DNA of 22,590 bases. Source: Helicobacter_D ganmani. Its GTDB lineage: Bacteria; Campylobacterota; Campylobacteria; Campylobacterales; Helicobacteraceae. The notes under the pieces were generated by a model that worked only from the letters and a program-made list of their open reading frames with translations, was not told the DNA's origin and made no database searches. Shown here in pieces: positions 13,888 through 22,480 of this stretch (the stretch's first letter is position 1; the number at the start of each line of letters is the position of its first letter). The position numbers were made by a program, and so were the translations under genes. Location: assembly GCF_965138225.1 (NCBI RefSeq), contig NZ_CBCSAX010000022.1; one strand, given 5' to 3'.

Positions 13888-15180
13888 ATGATTGATTTAA
13901 AACTTCTTACAAATCACTTTGAAGAGGTGATGGATAAATTGTCTAAACGCAATATTGACGCAGTGTTTTTGAATACATTGCGTGAAAGCAGTTTGAATTA
14001 TAAACAAAAAAAATCTGCTTTAGAGGAATTGCAAGCTACGCAAAATGCCAAAACTAAGCTATTTGCTAAAATCAAGCAAGAAGGGGGCGATATTAATGCG
14101 CTCAAAGAGGAATGCGATTTGCTAAAAGGGCAAATTGCGCTTTATTCCCAAGAAGTAGAATTGTGGGAAAATAAATTGCAAGAGTTTTCTCATAATATTC
14201 CTAATATTCCTGATTCTAAAACGCCTTTTGGAAAAGATGAAAAGGATAATGTTGAGATTAAAAAAGTATTAGAACCTACACATTTTGATTTTAAACCCAA
14301 AGAGCATTGGGAGCTAGCGGAGCAAAATGGGTGGATTGATTTTGAGCGTGGAGTGAAGCTTGCAAAAAGCCGCTTTAGCGTATTTATGGGGATGGGAGCG
14401 AAGTTGGAACGCGCACTTATTAATTATATGCTGGATTTTAACTCCAAATGTGGTTTTAGTGAGATTGGAACACCTGCAGTTGCGAATGCACAAACTCTCT
14501 TTGGCACGGGTCAGTTGCCAAAATTTGAAAATGATTTGTTTAAAATATCAGAATTTGAAGAAGAGGAATCCAATGAAAAAAATGCTAAAAAAGGACACGA
14601 GCTTTATTTGATACCTACAGCAGAGGTAACACTCACGAATCTTTATCGTGATGAAATCTTAGACGAAGAGGAATTACCTCTTATGCTGACGGCTTATACG
14701 CCTTGCTTTAGAAAAGAAGCGGGAAGTGCAGGGCGAGATACACGCGGAATTATCCGCCAACATCAATTTGATAAAGTAGAGTTGGTTGCGATTACAACAC
14801 CAAAAGAAAGCGATATGATGCAAGAGCGCATGATTGCGTGTGCTTCAAAGCTTTTGGTTTCTTTGGGGCTTCCACATCGTTTGGTGCAGCTTTGTGGAGG
14901 GGATTTGGGATTTTGTGCAAGCAACACGGTGGATATTGAAGTATGGTTACCCGGACAAAATTGCTATCGTGAAATTAGTTCTATTTCCAATACACGCGAT
15001 TTTCAGGCAAGACGCGCAAAGATTCGTTATAAAGATTCTAAAAAGAAAAATCAATTAGTCCATACCTTAAATGGTTCAAGCTTGGCTGTGGGGCGCACAT
15101 TGGTTGCGATTATGGAGAATTATCAACAAAAAGATGGGAATATTAAGATTCCTTTAGTTTTAGAGCCTTATTTGAGGTAG
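13888..15180 (+). CDS. serS: Seryl-tRNA synthetase
   Basis: This 430-residue class II aminoacyl-tRNA synthetase charges tRNA-Ser and, for later conversion, tRNA-Sec. The N-terminal MIDLKLL followed by a helical arm (about 25-105) is the tRNA-binding coiled coil. The catalytic core shows TAE at 244-246 (serine binding), motif 2 with FRKE at 274-277 and RGIIRQHQF after it, and motif 3 GSSLAVGRT at 396-404 with the invariant Arg at 403. ATG 13888 is chosen over TTG 13876 because the family starts with MID. An acidic/lysine-rich insertion of roughly 13 residues (EEEESNEKNAKKG) lies just before the TAE segment. The TPR gene follows after 4 bases. Confidence 0.95.
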   Translation: MIDLKLLTNHFEEVMDKLSKRNIDAVFLNTLRESSLNYKQKKSALEELQATQNAKTKLFAKIKQEGGDINALKEECDLLKGQIALYSQEVELWENKLQEFSHNIPNIPDSKTPFGKDEKDNVEIKKVLEPTHFDFKPKEHWELAEQNGWIDFERGVKLAKSRFSVFMGMGAKLERALINYMLDFNSKCGFSEIGTPAVANAQTLFGTGQLPKFENDLFKISEFEEEESNEKNAKKGHELYLIPTAEVTLTNLYRDEILDEEELPLMLTAYTPCFRKEAGSAGRDTRGIIRQHQFDKVELVAITTPKESDMMQERMIACASKLLVSLGLPHRLVQLCGGDLGFCASNTVDIEVWLPGQNCYREISSISNTRDFQARRAKIRYKDSKKKNQLVHTLNGSSLAVGRTLVAIMENYQQKDGNIKIPLVLEPYLR

Positions 15181-15184
15181 TTTT

Positions 15185-17557
15185 ATGCCACAAAATCAAG
15201 AAAACAATCAAGTGATTCAGCTTGATGACAATTTTGGTGTTTTAGATGATATTTTAAAAAAAGAACCACAAGAATCTAAACCGCAAAATAAAATTGAAAA
15301 ACTTTTAGAGTTTTTCAATCAGCATAAAAAAATAAGTGTTATTTTGGCAGTTTTATTTGGGTTTTTTATACTTGGATTTATTTTTTTGATTGGTTTAGTT
15401 TTGACGCGTGAAGTTCAACCACCACAGACACAAACAAATGCCTTGCCACCCATAGATTTTAGTATTAAAAAAGGGGAAGACATTATTACAGATGCCGAAA
15501 ACTTAGAGGCACTGATTAAAAAAGCAAATTTTCTTTACACTAACGGCAATAAACTAGAGGCATTGGATTTGTATAACAAGATTTCTAATTATTCTGAAGG
15601 GCTTTCTAATTATAATTTAGGTGTAGCGCAAATGGAAGAAAAATCCTATTTGGAAGCGTTAAATTCTTTCCAAAAAGCTATTGATTTAGGGGAAGATAGA
15701 GTGATTAGTTCGTTGAATGCCGCGATTTGTTCGTTGTATCTACAAGAACCCTTGAAGTATCGTTATTATCTGCAACTTGCGCAGACTTATCTTCCAAAAA
15801 CAGGGAATTTGCCTATTTATTCCTATCTATATGCGCTGACAAATTTTTATTTGGGTAATTATTTGGAAGCTTTTTCTTCTTTGATTCATCCTTCTTCCGA
15901 TTATTATCAAGAGGAAACAAATCAGCTTTTAGCCACAATGTATGCGTATTTTAATAACAATTATAAAGCCATTGATGCGTTAAATAGAAATTCTACTGAC
16001 CCAAAAACCTGGTTTAATCTTGCTTTGCTTTATGCGCGCATCGGGGACTACAATGAAGCAAACAAGCTTCTAACGCAAAGTATTGATACATTTGGAAGCA
16101 CTTTGGAATCCGATATTGCCTTAATGCTTGTGAAACTACAATTAACAGAATATAGTCAGGCTGCGCGGCTTGCAAATAAATATTCTCAAAATCAAGAAGC
16201 GTTAGACCGCAATCCTTATCCGATTCAAATCACTTTGCGTGATGATTTTTTTAATATTGATGTTGCACAAAAACGTTTTTGGGATAATTTTATAGGGCAA
16301 AAGCTCAACGCCTATAATGTTTTGTTCTATTTTGCCTCTTATAAAGTCTTTGACGCTAAAGAAGCTTTTAATGTGATTCAAGAGGGTGGCATTAATATTC
16401 GGATTGAGAATCTGCAAGAGGCAAAAGAGATTCTACTGCGCGGACAGACGATTTCAAGAATGAATCGCAATATTGCTAATGCGATTTTAGAAACGCTTAA
16501 TGGAAATATTCGGAATGCTAATGCCTTATTGTTAGAAGTTGTTAATGCTTATCCCAATCATTCTATTTTGCATTATAATTTAGGACTAAATTATGCGCAA
16601 ATGGGTAATTTTGACGCGGCTTATCAGCATTTTTTACGTTCTTTTCACTTGAATCCAAAAGACTTGTATGCAGGAATTTTTGCCCTTATCACTGCCAAAT
16701 TAACCTATCGCGATACGGGGCGATTGGAAAGTGAAATTGGAAGAGAAATTGTCAATTTTCAAGGCAATGCCGAGGAGCAAGAATTTATTCAAGCTTTGTT
16801 AAATTTCGCAAGAGATGGTATTCCAACGCCTTTGCAGTCTCTTGAAAACAAAGAAGACAATGTTGCGATTTATTATGCTTTGGATTTTGCGCAAGGCGTG
16901 CAGATGAATAATCAAACCTTGCTTGTGAAATCTGCAGAGGGATTGAAACGGCTCTATCCTAATGACCCCATTAGCAATCTTTTATCGCTTTTGGCTATCA
17001 ATTATCAAGATGAGCCTAAATCTCTTGCTTTGAAGTTGCAAAATTATTACCAAGACCCAAAAATTAACCGCGATTCCATTTATTATGGAGCATCTGTTGT
17101 GCGTGAAATGTATATTGAAGTTGCGCATATTATTGGGACTTTGCATTATGTTCAGCAAGATTTGGATATGCGCCTTATTACCGAACAAAAAGACGCACGC
17201 GGGGTAATTCAGGCTTTGGCATTGACTTATTTGTATTTACAGGAATTTGAAAAATCTTTTACGCTTTATAACAGCTTGATTGATGATTTTAAAGAGCAAG
17301 ATACGCAAACGCTCTTTTTGGGTGCGGTGGCTGCTATTGGCGCAGGACATATTGAAAATGCCTCTACACTTTTACAGCTTTCCAAATTGGAAGCGCCGAC
17401 AAATTATGAAACAAGAATCGCAAATGGAATTTTATTCCTGCAAGAAAAAAATTTTAGTGCCGCCGCTTCGCAATTTACAACCATTGCCGCTTCTAAGTTG
17501 CGCTCTAAATACTTTGATTTTAAAATCAACACGCAACAGATTTTGCAGAATCCTTAA
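15185..17557 (+). CDS. TPR-repeat membrane protein
   Basis: This 790-residue protein has a cytoplasmic N-terminus (1-49), one membrane helix at about 50-73, a proline-rich linker (PPQTQTNALPP) and a long C-terminal region of helical repeats. Several TPR-like units are clear: ALDLYNKISNYSEGLSNYNL near 120, SYLEALNSFQKAIDLGED, and HSILHYNLGLNYAQMGNFDAAYQHFLRSFHLNPKD near 460-495. It should expose a protein-binding scaffold in the periplasm. A TPR protein lies next to serS in C. jejuni (Cj0390) and, from memory, has been linked with the flagellar system; I could not check this. It starts 4 bases after serS with weak ribosome-site signal, so it is probably coupled to it. Confidence 0.78.
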   Translation: MPQNQENNQVIQLDDNFGVLDDILKKEPQESKPQNKIEKLLEFFNQHKKISVILAVLFGFFILGFIFLIGLVLTREVQPPQTQTNALPPIDFSIKKGEDIITDAENLEALIKKANFLYTNGNKLEALDLYNKISNYSEGLSNYNLGVAQMEEKSYLEALNSFQKAIDLGEDRVISSLNAAICSLYLQEPLKYRYYLQLAQTYLPKTGNLPIYSYLYALTNFYLGNYLEAFSSLIHPSSDYYQEETNQLLATMYAYFNNNYKAIDALNRNSTDPKTWFNLALLYARIGDYNEANKLLTQSIDTFGSTLESDIALMLVKLQLTEYSQAARLANKYSQNQEALDRNPYPIQITLRDDFFNIDVAQKRFWDNFIGQKLNAYNVLFYFASYKVFDAKEAFNVIQEGGINIRIENLQEAKEILLRGQTISRMNRNIANAILETLNGNIRNANALLLEVVNAYPNHSILHYNLGLNYAQMGNFDAAYQHFLRSFHLNPKDLYAGIFALITAKLTYRDTGRLESEIGREIVNFQGNAEEQEFIQALLNFARDGIPTPLQSLENKEDNVAIYYALDFAQGVQMNNQTLLVKSAEGLKRLYPNDPISNLLSLLAINYQDEPKSLALKLQNYYQDPKINRDSIYYGASVVREMYIEVAHIIGTLHYVQQDLDMRLITEQKDARGVIQALALTYLYLQEFEKSFTLYNSLIDDFKEQDTQTLFLGAVAAIGAGHIENASTLLQLSKLEAPTNYETRIANGILFLQEKNFSAAASQFTTIAASKLRSKYFDFKINTQQILQNP

Positions 17558-17633
17558 AGTTTGTTTTTAATTCATTGATTTTGTAGAAGCTGTTTTGGTT
17601 GATGAAAAATTCACATTTGCTTTAGGGTTTTGG

Positions 17634-17639
17634 TATAGA
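17634..17639 (+). promoter_or_regulatory. Possible -10 box of the efflux operon
   Basis: TATAGA at 17634-17639 (reading on as TATAGAAT) precedes the efflux operon, predicting a start near 17646 and a leader of about 20 bases. No repressor-binding inverted repeat is evident in the 109-bp gap (17558-17666), so regulation is unclear. Confidence 0.35.
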
Positions 17640-17666
17640 ATGTTGGCTTTATTTTAAGGAGATATT

Positions 17667-19133
17667 TTGTTGCAACAGATTTTGCATAAGATTTCGTGGA
17701 GACATTTTATAATCTTAGTATTTGCAAGCGGAATGTTTTTTGGCTGTGCTGCAAATTTGCCAAAAGATTCAGAAATCACTCAAGCACTCCCACAAACTTT
17801 CCAAAATACCGCTTTAATCAGCGTAGATATGGAATCCCAACCTCTTGCCAAAGCGTCGCCAATAGAGCAAATGAATCTTTTGTTTAACGATTCTACTCTA
17901 GCAAATCTTTTTGAAATTGCTTTAGGCAATAACTTGGATTTGCAAATTATGAATACAAGAATCTTGCAGGCTAAGGCGCAACTTAAAAGTGCGTGGGGAG
18001 CAATCTTTCCAAGTGTAGATGGAAGTGTTAATGCCAATGAATCGCATACGCGCACCAATACAATACCCATACAGAAAACTCAATCTTATACCTCCGCAGT
18101 AGGTGCAACTCTCTCTTGGGAAGTGGATTTGTTTGGGAGATTACAATATGCCAAAAATGCCAAAGCCTCTCTTTATGAGAAATCCTTGCAAGATTTAGAA
18201 AATGCCAAAATCACGCTTTTGGGCGATGTAGCGATTCTTTACTTTACATTGCTTGAATCCTCTTATAATCTTATTTTGACGCAGGAAAATATTGTGCATT
18301 ATCAAGATGCTTTGGAGCTGACGCGTTTAAAGGTTGAAAATGGTTTGCTAGATAGCACAGAACTTTTTGAAAAGCAAGATTTATTGACAAATGAGCAAAA
18401 CACTTTAGAATCCCTAAAGAGCGCGTTTGAGGAAAATAAAAATGCTTTATTAATCTTGCTAGATACATTAGAGCTTCCTTTTGTAGTAGAATCTCAAATC
18501 TCCCCAAATGCACCAACGAAACTGCATTTGGATTCTATGCCTGCAAATGTTTTGCTTGCGCGTCCAGATATTAGAGCGGCACTTTTTAGTTTGTATGCGC
18601 AGAGTTATACAAAGGCAAATGCTAAGGCAAGCTTGTTTCCCGTGTTGTCTATCAGCGCAAATTTAAACGAGATTTTGGATTCTAATGCGCAGGCAAGCGG
18701 GAATCTTGCGTGGCAATTTGCTAGCTCCCTTACCGCGCCGATTTTGAACCGCACACAATTAACGCAAAATTATTTTTTGCAAGATGCACTTTTGAAAGAA
18801 TCTTATCTCACGCTTCAAAAATCACTAAAAAACGCTTTTAGCGAAATTGAAAACACAAGTTTTAATGTCAAAAGCACAGAATTGCAGCTGCAAAATAGTC
18901 AAAAACGAGCAAAAAATGCACAAAGTTATTTTGAATTTTCTTCTAGCCGCTATTTTGTGGGATTGATTGATAACTTAGAATATGCTCTCAATGCCGCTGC
19001 ATTTAATAATGCACAAAAATCACTCAATACTGCAAAATTTGAGAATCTCAAAGCTTTTGTTTTGCTTTATAAGGCTTTTGGCGGAGATTTAAATCTCATT
19101 TCTACGACTGAACATTTAATAAATAAGGAATAA
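17667..19133 (+). CDS. Outer-membrane efflux lipoprotein (TolC/NodT family)
   Basis: This 488-residue protein is an outer-membrane factor, the exit duct of a tripartite pump. The N-terminus has a basic/hydrophobic signal with a lipobox-like end (FFGC, Cys at 27), so it is probably a lipoprotein of the NodT type. Paired long helical stretches with alternating Leu/Ala/Asn (about 85-270 and 300-480) match the two repeated halves of the alpha-barrel. The start is TTG with AAGGAG (17656-17661) 5 bases before it; a TTG three bases on is an alternative. It is the first gene of the operon, and the adaptor ATG is one base after its stop. In C. jejuni, from memory, the matching gene (Cj0608) follows the pump genes instead. 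Confidence 0.85.
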   Translation: MLQQILHKISWRHFIILVFASGMFFGCAANLPKDSEITQALPQTFQNTALISVDMESQPLAKASPIEQMNLLFNDSTLANLFEIALGNNLDLQIMNTRILQAKAQLKSAWGAIFPSVDGSVNANESHTRTNTIPIQKTQSYTSAVGATLSWEVDLFGRLQYAKNAKASLYEKSLQDLENAKITLLGDVAILYFTLLESSYNLILTQENIVHYQDALELTRLKVENGLLDSTELFEKQDLLTNEQNTLESLKSAFEENKNALLILLDTLELPFVVESQISPNAPTKLHLDSMPANVLLARPDIRAALFSLYAQSYTKANAKASLFPVLSISANLNEILDSNAQASGNLAWQFASSLTAPILNRTQLTQNYFLQDALLKESYLTLQKSLKNAFSEIENTSFNVKSTELQLQNSQKRAKNAQSYFEFSSSRYFVGLIDNLEYALNAAAFNNAQKSLNTAKFENLKAFVLLYKAFGGDLNLISTTEHLINKE

Positions 19134-19134
19134 A

Positions 19135-20397
19135 ATGCAATCAACAATAGAGATTTTGAAAAATTTAAATCCAAAGAAAAATTACAAAAAAACTTTGATG
19201 ATTTGGGGTGGAATCGCAGGTTTTGTAGTTTTGTGTATTGCACTATTTTATTGGTGGCAAACAAGAGAGCCAAATTATCTTTATACAACACAAGAAGCAA
19301 CTTTAGGAGATATTTCTACAAGCATTAGTGCTAATGGCACGCTTTCTCCAACACACGAAGTGTCCATTGGTTCGGTGATTTCTGGAATCGTGCTTGAAGT
19401 GCTTGTAGATGTGAATGATAAGGTGAGCAAGGGGCAAGTGCTTGCTAAAATTGATAGTGAAAGTATTGAGCAAGACCTCTACCGCTATGAGGCACAACTT
19501 CAGAGTGCAAAGGCGCAATTAAAAAGCGCAAAGGTAGGTTTAGAGGAAAAGGCTTGGCAGTATAAGCAACTTCAAACGCTTTTTAAAACTACTCAAGGTA
19601 AAACACCCTCTAAACTTGATTTGCAAACCGCAAAAACGAATTATAATGCTGCTTTAAGTGAGGTGGAGTTGCGTCAAGCAAATATTAAAGAGATTGAAAC
19701 TGCGATTCGTTCTACACAGGTAGATTTGAAAAATGCACATATCACGACGCCAATAGATGGGGTGGTGCTTAGTCGTTCCATTGAAGTAGGGCAAAGCGTT
19801 GCGGCAAGCTTCCAAGCACCAGAATTTTTTATTGTTGCAGAAAGCTTAGAGGAAATGGAGTTAAATGTTAGTATTTCTGAAGCAGATATTGGCAAAGTTA
19901 AGGTGGGACAAAATGTAAAGTTTAGCGTGGATTCCTATCCTCAAAAGACTTTTGAAGCGGTGGTAGATAGGGTGAATTTTGGTGCGAGCGAAAGCACAGA
20001 CAACATCGTGAGCTATGAGGCGCGTATTTATGTCAGCAATCAAGATTTGTTGCTAAAACCCGGAATGAGTGCGACTGCAGATATTGTTACAGATTCTGCT
20101 AAAAATGCCCTTTTGATTCCCTCTAGTGCGCTTTATTTTACTCCGGTAACCTCTAAGAAAGATTCCGCAAAATCCTCTTCAAAATTAAGTTCTTTTGGTT
20201 TAGGTATGCGTCCTCCACGCACACGTGGAGGTGGAAGCAAGCAGCAAGCAAACTCTAGTGTTTGGATATTGGAAAATGGTATGCCTAAGGAAGTTTCTGT
20301 GGAAGTTGGCATTAGTGATGGAATCTCAACGCAGATTTTTAGCGATTCTATTCAAGCAGGAATGCAAGTGATTATTGCGCAAAGAGAAGAGAAATAA
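19135..20397 (+). CDS. macA: MacA-type periplasmic adaptor (membrane fusion protein)
   Basis: This 420-residue adaptor is anchored by one N-terminal helix at about 20-42 and lies in the periplasm. The first lipoyl half (ISGIVLEVLVDVNDKVSKGQ, about 82-101) and second half (TPIDGVVLSRSIEVGQSV, 205-222) flank an alpha-helical hairpin of about 90 residues (110-200), then a beta-barrel and membrane-proximal domain. It links the MacB-type ABC pump to the outer-membrane channel and stimulates ATP hydrolysis in known systems. AAGGA (19125-19129) precedes the ATG. A Ser/Lys-rich linker with PPRTRGGGS at 360-368 is coded by a strong DNA hairpin. The stop overlaps the next ATG by one base. Confidence 0.9.
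   Translation: MQSTIEILKNLNPKKNYKKTLMIWGGIAGFVVLCIALFYWWQTREPNYLYTTQEATLGDISTSISANGTLSPTHEVSIGSVISGIVLEVLVDVNDKVSKGQVLAKIDSESIEQDLYRYEAQLQSAKAQLKSAKVGLEEKAWQYKQLQTLFKTTQGKTPSKLDLQTAKTNYNAALSEVELRQANIKEIETAIRSTQVDLKNAHITTPIDGVVLSRSIEVGQSVAASFQAPEFFIVAESLEEMELNVSISEADIGKVKVGQNVKFSVDSYPQKTFEAVVDRVNFGASESTDNIVSYEARIYVSNQDLLLKPGMSATADIVTDSAKNALLIPSSALYFTPVTSKKDSAKSSSKLSSFGLGMRPPRTRGGGSKQQANSSVWILENGMPKEVSVEVGISDGISTQIFSDSIQAGMQVIIAQREEK
20212..20231. repeat. GC-rich 8-bp inverted repeat inside macA
   Basis: CCTCCACG (20212-20219) and CGTGGAGG (20224-20231) are exact inverted copies around a 4-base loop, within the coding region for PPRTRGGG. The stretch is much more GC-rich than its surroundings. 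It could slow ribosomes or RNA polymerase in the operon, or be a trace of an insertion; it is not a terminator, as it lacks a T tract. Confidence 0.5.
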
Positions 20398-21182
20398 TGT
20401 CTTTTATTCGTTTGCAAAATATCCATAAAACCTATGGAAAGCCACCCAATCTTTTTGAGGCATTGCGTGGGATTAGTTTAGAGATTGTGGAGGGTGATTT
20501 TGTCGCGCTAATGGGTCCAAGCGGGAGTGGCAAAAGCACTTTGGCGAATATTCTCGGTTGTTTGGATAGCCCAAGTAGCGGAATTTATGAGTTTTGTGGA
20601 GTAAATGTTTGTGATTTAAATCTGAAACAAAAAGCCCTTTTGAGACGACACTATATCGGCTTTATTTTTCAAGGATTCAACCTTTTGCCGCGCACGACTG
20701 CACTAGAAAATGTTGAACTTCCTTTGCTTTATCGCCAGGTGCCCAAAAAAGAGCGTATTAGACAATCTATGCAAGCACTTGAAATGGTAGGTTTAGAAAA
20801 ATGGTATAATCATCAAAGCAATGCTTTAAGCGGGGGACAACAACAGCGCGTGGCGATTGCTAGAGCAATTGCTTCCAACCCACTCTTTTTGCTCGCCGAT
20901 GAACCCACAGGGAATTTAGACACCAAAAGAAGCATAGAGATTATGGAAATCTTAGCGCGGTTAAATGCAGATTCTAAGATTACGATTCTTATGGTAACAC
21001 ACGAGCCTGAAATGGCGCGGTATGCTACGCGCGAAATTATGTTTTTAGATGGCTTGGTGCAAAGCGATTCCGCAAATACCCAACCCCAAAGCATACAAGA
21101 TGTTGCAACTCCTATTGGGCGAAGCGAAATATCTCAAAACATAGAATCTAGTAGTGTGCAAGCACAATACAATCAGGAATAA
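20397..21182 (+). CDS. macB: MacB-type ABC transporter, separate ATPase subunit
   Basis: This 261-residue protein is a complete ABC ATPase of the MacB/LolD type: Walker A GPSGSGKS at 40-47, Q-loop FQGFNLLPRTTALENVELPL (Gln 92), signature LSGGQ at 144-148, Walker B LFLLADEP at 163-170 and the switch His in THE at 201. Such ATPases power extrusion by coupling to a FtsX-type permease rather than transport through the membrane. It lacks the permease half that is fused in E. coli MacB. A Gln/Ser/Asn-rich tail of about 40 residues (221-261) with no known motif follows. The ATG shares one base with the macA stop, and the permease starts two bases after its own stop. Confidence 0.9.
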   Translation: MSFIRLQNIHKTYGKPPNLFEALRGISLEIVEGDFVALMGPSGSGKSTLANILGCLDSPSSGIYEFCGVNVCDLNLKQKALLRRHYIGFIFQGFNLLPRTTALENVELPLLYRQVPKKERIRQSMQALEMVGLEKWYNHQSNALSGGQQQRVAIARAIASNPLFLLADEPTGNLDTKRSIEIMEILARLNADSKITILMVTHEPEMARYATREIMFLDGLVQSDSANTQPQSIQDVATPIGRSEISQNIESSSVQAQYNQE

Positions 21183-21184
21183 AT

Positions 21185-22405
21185 ATGATTTTAAATGCCT
21201 TTTTTCTTGCTTTTCGTCAAATTAGACGCAATTTTTTGCGCGCACTTTTAACAATGCTTGGGATTATTATCGGTGTGGGAGCAGTTGTGATTATGATTAC
21301 ACTTGGAAATGGCACAACACAAGTGATTACCGAGCGTATGAGTAGTTTGGGTAGCAATATTTTACTTGTCTTTCCTGCGCGAAGTCAAAACATAGGCGGT
21401 GGAGGAAGAAAGCTTTTTAGCCTAGAGAATATCAAAGAATTAAATATTCAAGTTGGACATATTACACGCGCGATTGCACCGATTGTGGCAACTTCTGCTC
21501 TTGTGCAATTCCGACAAGAAAACACGCAAACCCAAATTCAAGGCGTCAATACAGCTTATTTTGTCGCTACAAATTGGGATATCTCTTATGGGACAACTTT
21601 TGGTGCGCAAGATTATCGTGCAGGAAGCAATACTTGCATTATTGGTGCAAGTGTGAAAAAAAACCTATTTGATAAATCCTCTACAAATCCACTAGGAAGT
21701 AGAATCCGATTGGGCAATATTGTGTGTGAATGTATCGGAATCTTGGAGGAAAAGGGGCAAGGAGCAATGGGAAATGACCAAGATGATGTGATTTTGCTGC
21801 CTTTGAAAACTTATCAACGCAGCATCTCTAAGTCTAGCACATTGTATAATATCTCAAGATTGATGATTTCGCTTAAAGACAATGTAGATTCCACACAAGC
21901 CACGATACAAATCTCAAATGCTTTGCGTGAGATTCGTAATGTGCGTGAGGGGCAAAAAGATGATTTTGAGATTATGGACACAAAGCAAATCATAGAAATG
22001 ATGCAAAACACCACTGCAAATTTAACAATTTTTTTAGGGGCGATTGCAGGGGTGAGTTTGATTGTCGGAGGAATCGGGATAATGAATATTATGCTAGTTT
22101 CTGTAACAGAGCGCACGCGAGAGATTGGCACGCGTTTGGCGATTGGCGCAATGCAGAGTGAAGTGTTGTTGCAGTTTTTGATAGAAGCCTTGAGCCTTAG
22201 CGCATTGGGTGGAATCTTGGGAGTAGTTTTGGCGTTTGTTGGTTCGCTTGGAATCTGCTATGCTATGGAATTGCCTTTTAACTTTGATTATACAATCGCA
22301 TTGGTCGCCTTTGTGTTTTCAGCTTTTATGGGAATATTGTTTGGTTATCTCCCAGCAAGACGCGCCTCAAGGCTGAATCCCATTGATGCTTTGCGCCACG
22401 AATAA
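21185..22405 (+). CDS. MacB-type ABC transporter, separate permease subunit
   Basis: This 406-residue protein matches the C-terminal half of MacB: a first membrane helix at about 19-40 (ALLTMLGIIIGVGAVVIMI), a periplasmic MacB-PCD domain (about 45-275, including LGSNILLVFPARSQ and a NIGGGGRK loop), and three helices near 280-304, 330-355 and 368-392 in an FtsX domain. The cytoplasmic TERTREIGTRLAIGA (about 309-323) is the coupling helix that contacts the ATPase. It ends with PARRASRLNPIDALRHE, the usual family end. AGGA at 21175-21178 lies 6 bases before the ATG. Together with the previous three genes it completes a tripartite exporter; likely substrates (macrolides, peptides, lipids) cannot be told apart. 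Confidence 0.9.
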   Translation: MILNAFFLAFRQIRRNFLRALLTMLGIIIGVGAVVIMITLGNGTTQVITERMSSLGSNILLVFPARSQNIGGGGRKLFSLENIKELNIQVGHITRAIAPIVATSALVQFRQENTQTQIQGVNTAYFVATNWDISYGTTFGAQDYRAGSNTCIIGASVKKNLFDKSSTNPLGSRIRLGNIVCECIGILEEKGQGAMGNDQDDVILLPLKTYQRSISKSSTLYNISRLMISLKDNVDSTQATIQISNALREIRNVREGQKDDFEIMDTKQIIEMMQNTTANLTIFLGAIAGVSLIVGGIGIMNIMLVSVTERTREIGTRLAIGAMQSEVLLQFLIEALSLSALGGILGVVLAFVGSLGICYAMELPFNFDYTIALVAFVFSAFMGILFGYLPARRASRLNPIDALRHE

Positions 22406-22410
22406 TGTTT

Positions 22411-22436
22411 ATGGAATCCTGAAAATAGGATTCTGT
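22411..22436 (+). terminator. Weak terminator-like hairpin after the efflux operon
   Basis: GAATCCT (22414-22420) and AGGATTC (22427-22433) pair perfectly around a 6-base loop, and outer A-U and G-U pairs extend the RNA stem to about 10 bp (22411-22436). It starts 5 bases after the permease stop. The downstream sequence is AT-rich but lacks a clear U tract, so termination may be partial. Confidence 0.4.
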
Positions 22437-22480
22437 ATTATAAACTACCATAAAAATTTTTAAATTTTCTCACAACAATA
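22437..22480. repeat. Decayed copy of the palindromic repeat at 176-220
   Basis: Aligned to 176-220, this stretch has 33 identical positions out of 43, and all ten mismatches are transitions (hand alignment; the loop is one base shorter). The A/T core and the flanking ATTATA are kept. The palindrome is damaged. The remaining 110 bases to the end of the window hold only AT-rich DNA with no supportable gene. Confidence 0.5.

Noticed and set aside
17558..17666. Repressor operator (TetR-like palindrome) upstream of the efflux operon
   Set aside because: No convincing inverted repeat of operator size is present in the gap, and no regulator gene lies beside the operon.
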